NCBI GenBank assembly: GCA_002238945.1
Contig: MPNI01000006.1
Span: forward strand, 30,394-94,393
Source of the DNA: Proteobacteria bacterium bin106
Lineage (GTDB): Bacteria > Bdellovibrionota_B > Oligoflexia > Oligoflexales > Bin106
Reading direction: 5' to 3'
DNA length: 64,000 bases
A program made the translations under genes and the position numbers. The notes under the pieces were generated by a model. It ran no database searches and was not told the DNA's origin. It saw only the letters and a list, made by a program, of their open reading frames with translations. Of the stretch, positions 1-7,705 are shown piece by piece. How positions within the stretch are numbered: position 1 is the first letter of the stretch; each line of letters starts with the position of its first letter.

Positions 1-2613
1 AAAATTTGATGAACCTGGTATCACTACAAGCTCTTTTAAATTACCTGCAGAGATGGAAACTACGTCGCTAAAGATACCTAGCATCAATTTTCGCTCTTTT
101 TGATAATAAGCATCATAATCCGCTGGGCCAGAAAAACGAGATAAGCCAGCCCGCTTAAGCAACTCTTCATCATTAAAATCTGTTAATGTGTAATCATCAA
201 AAATAGAGCTATATTTTAAATATGTTTCATGCGCTTTAAAGCCTCCAATATAGACCTTAGATTGCAAACGAATAGTGTAGTCTTTTGTAGCAGATTTTTT
301 TAATGATTCATAACTCATCCATTTTAACATGCTCACTCGACTTAAAGTAATAACATCATAAAGACTAGGTAATGAGTAATAAAAATAGTTCTGAACTTCC
401 TGAAAAAATATCTTTTTTAATAGATCTACATTTAAAAATTCACTATCTTCACTGTTTTCTAAAGCCTCAAATTTTCCATCACCAGATACAACATTTTCTT
501 CGCTAACAGCATCACCATCTACTCGTTTATCTTCTCTATTAAGCTCAGATACCGCACTAACAGAATTATCATCAGATAAGCCTAGATTTGAACTATAATC
601 AACAACCGCTTTTACGAGACTAGATTGAAAAGACTTAAATTTATATCCTGAAATGTCTACATCTTTGTCCATTCGTTCAATAAGAAAACGCACGCCCTCT
701 GAAACAGAAGGAAAACTATGAAATTGATTACAAAATGGATCAATGCCGTCATATACTTCCGTACCTAGGCTATGCCATCTAAGAAGTGTCCTATCCCATG
801 TACGCAAGTGAGAACATGTTGGATATACCTCTATATCTTGAGACTTAGCATGATTATAAAATAGATCAATAAACGCCTGATCATACACAAAAGGCTCAGA
901 TAATAAACCGTCTCTAAATAAACCTATACTGTATATACGATCTAAATAACCCATGTTAGTTAGTGGCTTATCTTGATAAGATGCAGGCAAATCCTTAAAA
1001 TTATGAGCCATACCTAAAGTATGACCTACCTCATGATAGACATACATTCTAAAATAACTAAGTTGCAAATCAAAGTACTCAGGGTATTGTTCGACTAAGT
1101 CAACCTCTCGATCTTCATCTAAATCGTCTTTTTCAGAAAAAAGTGTTGCTTTTTTCTGAAAAAATCTCTTCACTCTTTGTAAAGCAGAAACTCGAGATGT
1201 ATAATCATGATTATACACATGGTTGTTCATACTCGCTCCCATACTTATATGACTTTCAGAGGTATTATCGAAGCCATTTTTTCCTATATCTTCAATGCCA
1301 ACGAGTTTTCTTTTTTGTCCGTTAGTCAATAAAGAACGAGAACGCAGAAGAACTAAACTAGATGTAATCAATCCTGTATTGATATCATAGGACACATTAG
1401 CATATGCAGAACCAGGAAATGCATCTTTTACCATAGAAATGAATGCATATCCGTAATCGCCAAACTTAGCCCCTTTAGGAGCTAAGCCACGAAATTCCAC
1501 AAGCTTTGATCCATTTTTTTTATATATATTCCAGCTTTCCACACCATCTCTAATAGATTCATATATTTTTTCTTCAAGTACACTTGAAGAAAAATCATAA
1601 TCATAAGAAATCACGTTAAATATAATCGTCTTTGATGGACTATACGTTGTAGGTTTAATGTTCATACCTTTTAGTAAAAAGTTACCTTCGTCATAGGAGT
1701 AATCGAAAAGCGGTAATACCTTTAAAACAGCGTCTTTATCAATAACTCTGTCATCATTTTGCCTAGGAAATAAGCAAAAATTATAATGCTTCACTAAAGA
1801 AGCACCTGTACTCTTATCAAGACCATAATAAGATACCTCTAAAGATAAATATTTTTCTTTAAGGTAAGGATTTTCAAGATATCGCAAACCTCTAACAACT
1901 ATATTTTTTATATACATTCCCAGTGGAAAAACAATGCGCATACTATTAAGGCTATCTGTGTCAACCTTAAAAGTTATGGTATCTTGTGATTGAGACACTT
2001 TATCAAAACGCATTAACTGCGCCTTGATTCCATGTAGGAGTTCTTTAGAGGTATCATCATGCAATACCTTTACTCCTCCATTAAACATCTCTATATCCAC
2101 ATATTGATGTGCACCTAGAGATGTATTCATATGTCGATGTTGACCAAGAATAGAATTCCCTGAATAAGCAACAGAAAGAGATAGTTTTTGATCAAAAAAA
2201 TCTTTATCTACGACAAAATGCTTGTCATCACCCACCGTTATCATATCTGGAGTAACAGGAGCTATATCAATGGCTGATTGTACCTCTTCTTCACTTAATC
2301 CAGTGGCTTGAGCCACTTCTTTTATAGTCACAGGGTTATTTAAAGGCTTCAAATAGCGCATCACTATTTCATAATGCTTTCTATCTGCAGAATAATCCCC
2401 GTCATAATCTTGATCTATGGAAAATGAATCCCTATTTGTATCACTTTCATCTTGACTCATGTGTTGAGAAGATACCTGTTTTTCATCTGAAGTTTTTTCT
2501 GAACAGGCATAAAAACTTAGTACGATAAAAAAAAGACATAGATATATACTGATTGGCTGCTTTTGATAAATAACTCTAGCACTACGATTATGCATAACTT
2601 TGAAATTCTCCAT
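1..2613 (-). CDS. Secreted metzincin-like zinc metalloprotease lipoprotein (partial, C-terminus outside window)
   Basis: The minus-strand frame is open from 2613 to the window edge, about 871 codons, so the C-terminus is missing. The N-terminus (MENFKVMHNR...) leads into a hydrophobic stretch ending in SFYAC, a plausible but imperfect lipobox, so a surface or periplasmic lipoprotein is likely. Around residues 527-537 the sequence reads HEVGHTLGMAHNF, an extended HExxHxxGxxH zinc motif; the HEVGHTLGxxHNF form is typical of the DUF4953/DUF5117 zinc-dependent metalloproteases. A clear Met-turn was not identified; NMGYLDR lies about 16 residues downstream. An in-frame ATG at 2595 is an alternative start, preceded by a GGAG about 12 bases away. 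The substrate is unknown. The protease call is secure at motif level; the exact family is inferred. Confidence 0.75.
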   Translation of the reverse strand, partial: MENFKVMHNRSARVIYQKQPISIYLCLFFIVLSFYACSEKTSDEKQVSSQHMSQDESDTNRDSFSIDQDYDGDYSADRKHYEIVMRYLKPLNNPVTIKEVAQATGLSEEEVQSAIDIAPVTPDMITVGDDKHFVVDKDFFDQKLSLSVAYSGNSILGQHRHMNTSLGAHQYVDIEMFNGGVKVLHDDTSKELLHGIKAQLMRFDKVSQSQDTITFKVDTDSLNSMRIVFPLGMYIKNIVVRGLRYLENPYLKEKYLSLEVSYYGLDKSTGASLVKHYNFCLFPRQNDDRVIDKDAVLKVLPLFDYSYDEGNFLLKGMNIKPTTYSPSKTIIFNVISYDYDFSSSVLEEKIYESIRDGVESWNIYKKNGSKLVEFRGLAPKGAKFGDYGYAFISMVKDAFPGSAYANVSYDINTGLITSSLVLLRSRSLLTNGQKRKLVGIEDIGKNGFDNTSESHISMGASMNNHVYNHDYTSRVSALQRVKRFFQKKATLFSEKDDLDEDREVDLVEQYPEYFDLQLSYFRMYVYHEVGHTLGMAHNFKDLPASYQDKPLTNMGYLDRIYSIGLFRDGLLSEPFVYDQAFIDLFYNHAKSQDIEVYPTCSHLRTWDRTLLRWHSLGTEVYDGIDPFCNQFHSFPSVSEGVRFLIERMDKDVDISGYKFKSFQSSLVKAVVDYSSNLGLSDDNSVSAVSELNREDKRVDGDAVSEENVVSGDGKFEALENSEDSEFLNVDLLKKIFFQEVQNYFYYSLPSLYDVITLSRVSMLKWMSYESLKKSATKDYTIRLQSKVYIGGFKAHETYLKYSSIFDDYTLTDFNDEELLKRAGLSRFSGPADYDAYYQKERKLMLGIFSDVVSISAGNLKELVVIPGSSNF

Positions 2614-2785
2614 GAAAAATGCAATACATATGGTTTTTATTAACCTCAAACTATTCAACCCAAAACGAGCTTCGTAAAGTATCTCAAGAAAATCTATTAC
2701 AAGAAACGTATAAAATCATAATAATAAATTGCTACACAAATAAGAGAGACTGCCGTATGAAGCTATCTCATTTGCATCCCATTTC

Positions 2786-2818
2786 ACTAGTAATTCCATA
2801 AAAAAGGGTATTACTAGT
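2786..2818. repeat. Inverted repeat between two minus-strand genes
   Basis: The arms ACTAGTAAT and ATTACTAGT are perfect complements around an A-rich loop. The hairpin sits about 65 bases beyond the end of the secretion-type ATPase gene and about 170 bases before the metalloprotease start. There is no clear T-run on the minus strand, so a terminator role is only possible. Confidence 0.4.
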
Positions 2819-2882
2819 AAATCAAGATAACTGAATCTTTATAAAAAATCAACACCCAAAAAACATCTCCTGAACTCACACT

Positions 2883-3782
2883 CTACTCGAGTCTTGCTGG
2901 AAGATAAAGATCGCTGACTGAAAACACTCCGTGTGGATTTTTTTTCAAGAACAAAGCTCCTAAATGTTCTTGAGCATGTTGTGCACCAAGAGGATCAATC
3001 AGTGACAGCCTGGTCCATAGATCCTGCGTAGACTTAGCATGAAATGTGCCATAAACGTGACTATGACCAGAAAACATACCATGAAAAAAACTCGATACCT
3101 CAGCATGTCTGATTTCACCAAACACCAACACATCACTACCCAGCTTAAATGCCACCTCAAGAAGATGTCTTGATTCAACCCGTCCTTTATCATTAACCTG
3201 TCGAGATTGCTCACGCAAAAAAGTCCAGAGTTTATGAGGGTGGCTACTCAAACCTTCTTGATAACGATCCATAAACACCACCGGTTGTTGAGCATAATGC
3301 TGATGAAGCATTTGCAACAACAAGGTTGTTTTTCCCACACCCGAGGGTCCACAAATCAACCACGGACAAGTGGTAAAATGTTTTTTGAATGTGGACAAAT
3401 GGGATAAAGGATCTTCAAGATCCACAAGATCATCTTCTTTGCAACGCGGTTTGCGGATAAACAAATGAGGACCACATCCCAAAAGCTGCTTGCCAATCAA
3501 TGTGATACGCCCAACATCTTTGATCTCATGACAAAGAAAGGGATAATAGGGATCAAAGCGTAGTTCAAGATGCCAGGCTAGTCTCATCAATTCACGTTCA
3601 TAATGCTTGTGATCATGAAAAAAAGAACTAAATATGGCAGAAGGAACATCTTCAAACGAGCTGCTATCATAGAGAAATGCATGCTGGTCATCATAGAGCT
3701 TCAAATCATTATAAGCACTACGCCGCTGATACTGCCAGAGAGCACTTAACCATGGAAATTCTTCAATCATGGTGCGCATCAT
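2883..3782 (-). CDS. Secretion/pilus-type ATPase (CpaF/PilT/GspE superfamily), short
   Basis: About 299 residues from the ATG at 3782; a GTG at 3821 would add 13 residues, and ATG 3770 is also possible. Walker A (GPSGVGKTT) is near residue 145, a Walker-B-like DVLVFGEIRHAE follows, then GHSHVYGTFHAKS, the equivalent of the GHxGxxxTxHAxS element of type II/IV secretion ATPases. The N-terminal domain is shorter than usual and no zinc-binding tetracysteine is visible. No other secretion or pilus genes are nearby. It lies downstream of the LysM gene on the same strand, separated by a triple 15-bp repeat. Known role of the family: powering pilus or secretion assembly from the cytoplasmic face. Its partner here is unknown. 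Confidence 0.7.
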   Translation of the reverse strand: MMRTMIEEFPWLSALWQYQRRSAYNDLKLYDDQHAFLYDSSSFEDVPSAIFSSFFHDHKHYERELMRLAWHLELRFDPYYPFLCHEIKDVGRITLIGKQLLGCGPHLFIRKPRCKEDDLVDLEDPLSHLSTFKKHFTTCPWLICGPSGVGKTTLLLQMLHQHYAQQPVVFMDRYQEGLSSHPHKLWTFLREQSRQVNDKGRVESRHLLEVAFKLGSDVLVFGEIRHAEVSSFFHGMFSGHSHVYGTFHAKSTQDLWTRLSLIDPLGAQHAQEHLGALFLKKNPHGVFSVSDLYLPARLE

Positions 3783-3825
3783 AACGAAAACAACGCAAGG
3801 AGCAAGGCAAGAGTGAATCACTCTA

Positions 3826-3870
3826 CACTCTCTTACCTACCACTCTCTTACCTACCACTCTCTTACCTAC
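3826..3870. repeat. Three perfect tandem copies of a 15-bp unit
   Basis: CACTCTCTTACCTAC is repeated three times without change (3826-3840, 3841-3855, 3856-3870), just past the LysM gene end and ahead of the ATPase start. It is one of many short direct repeats in gaps of this window. Confidence 0.9.
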
Positions 3871-3893
3871 TGCGCTATCAAAAAGACATGTCA

Positions 3894-5441
3894 TTAATCA
3901 AAGTTTTCATCGGTTCGGTCTCCTGGCTCCACCAAATAACCTGCATGAAGAACATAAGCAATGGCCGTTTCATCACCGACATCCACTACATGGACCACAC
4001 CATAACGCTGCACTCCGCCAAAACCACGAATATTACGATCGCTATGACTAGAGGTACGCCGACGATATAAAGCAACACGTTCTCCTGTATTAAACGCATT
4101 GCTATCCAAAATAATAAAACGATTTTCTGCAGCAATAGTACTTTCAGACGCCTTAAAACCTATCACCGTGGCATCAGCATCTCGACCTTCCATCCCAGAA
4201 GGAAGGGGCATATCATGTTGAGAAGGACGAAGTGGTACAACGAGATCTCCTACCATAAAAAAGCCCCACTGATGAACCGTGGAAAATATAGCTTCCTCTT
4301 CTTCTTCGGAATATTCATCCACCCGTATCACACCTATATTTAAATAACGAAACCCTACGGTGTTATTGGTACGAGGATGTCTCACCTTCTCACCATAACG
4401 CAACACGGAATAGGTAGTACCTGGCTGTAAAGGTTCATCTGCCTCAAGAAGGCCTGCTGGATTGATAGCAGCACTATCGGTAAAAATCCCCTTCAACTCT
4501 GCTAAAGCATCCTTTAGACGACTCTCCAAAACAAAAAAAGGTTGCGTTGCAACAATACCCACACTGCCATAACCACCTATTGCTGTAACACTTGGTGTTT
4601 GAATATCATCCCATTCAACAAAATTGGATAACGTAAAGCCTCTCGGGGGTGCTTCTGGTGGAACATCAAACAGGTCCACAAAAAGAAGATCTTCCACCAC
4701 ATAATCACTAGCTACATTAACAGGATCAAGATCTTCATCATCTTCAATTTCAAGGAAAGGTGGTAAAAATTCATCACCCGGATAAAACCGCAACACCATC
4801 CCTGGCCAAATATAATGAGGATTTCGAATTTCAGGATTTAAAGCCCATAATTTGGGCCAATAATCAGGATCATCTAACAACTGATCACAAATATCAAAGA
4901 GGGTATCACCTTCTTGAATCGTGTAATAACTCGGAGCTTCTCCCACATCCAAGATACCTAAGCTATCTAGTACACCAGGGGTACCTGAAAATTCATTGGG
5001 CAAAGGAATAGGATCTAGCTTGATCTGAGGATGCTGCTTCAATTTTGCAGCCATGTCACCAGAAGCATCAGCACTCGCTGATGCTTCATTGCCTGGTGTC
5101 TCCACTCCAGGATATACATTGCTGTTATTCATCAAGGAGTTATTACTATATTCTCCACCGCCCTGATTGTTAGAAGGCTGTAAGTTTGGAGAGTAATCAT
5201 AAGATGGCTCACTACCTTGAGCATTGCTACTACTATTATTGTTATTATAGTTGTTATTATAGTTGCTATTATTGTTGTTATATTCCCCATCTTGGCTATA
5301 GTAGTTTTCATACCCTTGACCATACTCACTATTGTAATTGTAATAATTATCATTTTGAGCACGCACTGCCACCATATCTTCTATCCAAAAAGACAAAGCG
5401 TATAGAGATACACATATGACACCAAAATGAAATATTTTCAT
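3894..5441 (-). CDS. LysM-domain secreted protein with Asn/Tyr-rich N-terminal segment
   Basis: 515 residues. The N-terminus (MKIFHFGVICVSLYALSFW) is a likely signal peptide or anchor. Residues about 30-80 are very rich in Asn, Tyr and Ser (runs such as YNNNYNNNN), a low-complexity linker. A LysM domain follows at about residues 172-220 (YYTIQEGDTLFDICDQLL ... NPHYIWPGMVLRF), the family module that binds the glycan of peptidoglycan. The remaining 290 residues are unassigned. The gene is followed by the secretion-type ATPase gene. Upstream lie 19-bp tandem repeats. The likely location is periplasm or cell wall; the precise role is unknown. Confidence 0.8.
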   Translation of the reverse strand: MKIFHFGVICVSLYALSFWIEDMVAVRAQNDNYYNYNSEYGQGYENYYSQDGEYNNNNSNYNNNYNNNNSSSNAQGSEPSYDYSPNLQPSNNQGGGEYSNNSLMNNSNVYPGVETPGNEASASADASGDMAAKLKQHPQIKLDPIPLPNEFSGTPGVLDSLGILDVGEAPSYYTIQEGDTLFDICDQLLDDPDYWPKLWALNPEIRNPHYIWPGMVLRFYPGDEFLPPFLEIEDDEDLDPVNVASDYVVEDLLFVDLFDVPPEAPPRGFTLSNFVEWDDIQTPSVTAIGGYGSVGIVATQPFFVLESRLKDALAELKGIFTDSAAINPAGLLEADEPLQPGTTYSVLRYGEKVRHPRTNNTVGFRYLNIGVIRVDEYSEEEEEAIFSTVHQWGFFMVGDLVVPLRPSQHDMPLPSGMEGRDADATVIGFKASESTIAAENRFIILDSNAFNTGERVALYRRRTSSHSDRNIRGFGGVQRYGVVHVVDVGDETAIAYVLHAGYLVEPGDRTDENFD

Positions 5442-5789
5442 GGCTTATTTCTCTAACGAGCTATCTTTTCTCTAACGAGCTATCTTTTCTCTAACGAGCT
5501 CTCTAACAAACTCTAACAAACACACTACAGCCTTAACCAGCCTCCTATCCATTTCAATCTAGCATGGATTACTGATCACTCTCAGTGAGTAAGCAGAGAA
5601 CGACTTGCCCATAATAGCTGACCTTAGCCATAGCAGCAGAATGCAAAAAACAAACAATGAACTTTTAGAAATCACAGACCGAACACACCATCACAGATGG
5701 TGCAGGCTTATGTCAAACAAGAGATGATAGGCCATGAAGATAAAAAGTAGACAAAAAAGAAGAAGGCAAGATAGATACAACACCACCCA
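5442..5789. other. Intergenic gap with tandem repeat and hairpin
   Basis: No gene seen. The 19-bp unit CTCTAACGAGCTATCTTTT is present twice in full at 5451-5488, with a partial third copy. A hairpin at 5686-5702 (CACCATC, loop ACA, GATGGTG) lies 88 bases past the gcvH stop on the minus strand. It could end gcvTH transcription, but it lacks a T-run. Confidence 0.6.
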
Positions 5790-6170
5790 TCAATGACCTT
5801 TGATGTAATCATCATACTCTTGAGCTGTCATTAAAGGTTCGCTATCATCTTCACTGCAATGCAGCTTTATCAACCAACCATCCAGATAAGGATCTTCTTG
5901 AAGACCCGATGGGTCCGATTGAATATCTTCATTAACAGCTATAACCTGTCCTGAAATAGGAGTATAAAGATCTGAAACCGTTTTAGTGGATTCAATAGTG
6001 CCAAAAGTATCGCCGGCACTAAACTCATCACCTTTTTCTGGAAGCTCAATATAAATCACATCACCAAGTTGCTCCACAGCATGAGCACTCACACCAACCA
6101 ACACTTCGCCTGAAGTTCCTGTGACCCATTCATGATTTTTTGAAAAAAGTAAACGATCAGAACCAGACAT
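5790..6170 (-). CDS. gcvH: Glycine cleavage system H protein
   Basis: 126 residues, the family's usual length. The lipoylation loop reads GTIESTKTVSDLYTPISG; its lysine corresponds to the lipoyl-lysine of GcvH, which shuttles the aminomethyl group between the P, T and L proteins in the cytoplasm. The start has a strong AGGAGG ribosome-binding site. gcvT lies upstream on the same strand, 241 bases away. gcvP is not in the window, so the system is incomplete here. Confidence 0.95.
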   Translation of the reverse strand: MSGSDRLLFSKNHEWVTGTSGEVLVGVSAHAVEQLGDVIYIELPEKGDEFSAGDTFGTIESTKTVSDLYTPISGQVIAVNEDIQSDPSGLQEDPYLDGWLIKLHCSEDDSEPLMTAQEYDDYIKGH

Positions 6171-6312
6171 TCATCATCCTCCTAAGGCCTTGACAAACCA
6201 AGCATCCCATCAACAAACACCAAAAAAATAACACTAAAAACGATCCCATGTCTTATAGATCGTACTTTGTCATGTTTTTCTCGTGCCATGCAAGAGAAGA
6301 TTTTAGGAAAAA

Positions 6313-6350
6313 ATGTCATAACATCATCTTCGATGACATATACATGTCAT
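6313..6350. promoter_or_regulatory. Palindrome with a third half-site between gcvT and gcvH
   Basis: ATGACAT-ATAC-ATGTCAT (6333-6350) is a perfect dyad, and another ATGTCAT lies at 6313-6319. This could be an operator or an RNA hairpin in the gcvT-gcvH spacer. No regulator is known. Confidence 0.35.
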
Positions 6351-6411
6351 TCAACCATCATACCTACAAAAATCTGTCTTTTGAACCTTGGCTCATTTTC
6401 TCGTCTTTCTT

Positions 6412-7626
6412 CTAGCTTTCCCTAACCTTAGAAGAATAAAAAGGCTTTTTGATGATTTTGGCAGCAAGCCGTTTTTTATCACCACTACGCCTGCAAATCC
6501 AAATCTGATGGTCTTTAACAGCGCTGACTTGCAAACGAGCCATACCACCAGAAGACTTCAAAGATGGCAAATAACCACCACTACTTACCTGGCCTATAAC
6601 AAAGCCGCCTTCATGATGATTCCAAATATCCATCCCCTGTCGAGGAATTCCAGCAGAAAGCATTAAAAAGGCCACATGTTTATTTTGTAACACTGTTTGT
6701 GGCACTAAAAGATTGTCTCTATAAGCACGTAATGATTGCGATCCAATAAAGTTGGTTTTTTCTTTAGAAACCAACCAACCCAATCCCACTTGATATGGAT
6801 GAGTACTCTCATCCATATCAGAGCCATAGAGAAGGAAACAGGACTCTAAACGCAAAGAATTGCGTGCACTCAAACCCACACACCAAACTCCCCCTGCTGG
6901 CTCTTTGTTAACACCACGAGGCAATAAACCATGCCACAATTGGTCTGCGATCTGTTGTGTTGCTGGAACATACAACTCATAGCCTAACTCTCCGGTATAG
7001 CCGGTGCGAGCTAAAAAAGCCATCCGGCTTCCATCGGGTAGTGCATATGAAGGTAAAGCCATAATGGCAGAGTAAGGCAAGGATTGTGCTGTTGTAAGCT
7101 CTTCTCCATCAAGAATACGTCTTAAAGCCTCTCTACTACAAGGGCCTTGAATGGCTAATTGCAGGTAATCATCAGATACATTAAAGACCTCACAATCACC
7201 TTTCACCAAAGCAGTATATTCTGTTGAAGGATTTTGGCAAAAATCCTTCAACCATCCATAAACCCGCTCACCGCGAGAAGCATTAGCACAAATCAGGAAA
7301 TGATCTTCGCAGATACGATAAATAATGACATCATCAATGATTCCCCCATCATGGCCTAAAAAACAACTGTAACATCCCTTACCATCAACTAAGGATGTGA
7401 TGTCAGAAGGAACAAGAACATCGAGATAACGCAAAGCCCCTGATCCCTTCAGTTCGATTTCTGCCATATGAGATACGTCAAAAACGCCACAAGATTCTCG
7501 GGTGTAAAGATGCTCTGCCACAGTACCACCACTATAATAAGCTGGCAGAAGCCAATCATAAAAAGACATCATCTTAGCCCCACAAGCCAGATGATGCTTA
7601 TAAAATAATGTGGTTTTTGCAGACAT
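6412..7626 (-). CDS. gcvT: Aminomethyltransferase (glycine cleavage T protein)
   Basis: 404 residues. The sequence follows the GcvT fold from the N-terminal LFYKHHLACGAKMMSFYDW to the typical GVFDVSHMAEIELKG, the RTGYTGELGYELYVP motif and the GLGARNSLRLE-like GLSARNSLRLESC. It transfers the aminomethyl group on H protein to tetrahydrofolate, releasing ammonia. It is slightly longer than many homologues (about 365). It is transcribed toward gcvH and lies about 80 bases past ftsK. I saw no glycine riboswitch in the short space upstream. Confidence 0.95.
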   Translation of the reverse strand: MSAKTTLFYKHHLACGAKMMSFYDWLLPAYYSGGTVAEHLYTRESCGVFDVSHMAEIELKGSGALRYLDVLVPSDITSLVDGKGCYSCFLGHDGGIIDDVIIYRICEDHFLICANASRGERVYGWLKDFCQNPSTEYTALVKGDCEVFNVSDDYLQLAIQGPCSREALRRILDGEELTTAQSLPYSAIMALPSYALPDGSRMAFLARTGYTGELGYELYVPATQQIADQLWHGLLPRGVNKEPAGGVWCVGLSARNSLRLESCFLLYGSDMDESTHPYQVGLGWLVSKEKTNFIGSQSLRAYRDNLLVPQTVLQNKHVAFLMLSAGIPRQGMDIWNHHEGGFVIGQVSSGGYLPSLKSSGGMARLQVSAVKDHQIWICRRSGDKKRLAAKIIKKPFYSSKVRES

Positions 7627-7705
7627 TATCTCTGCCGTACAGAATGCTGATGAATAAGGACCTACAACAGTTCATATATAAAAATATAAAATTCTTTATT
7701 TCTAT

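Noticed and set aside
7627..7705. Glycine riboswitch upstream of gcvT
   Set aside because: The space is only about 80 bases and shows no recognised tandem aptamer.
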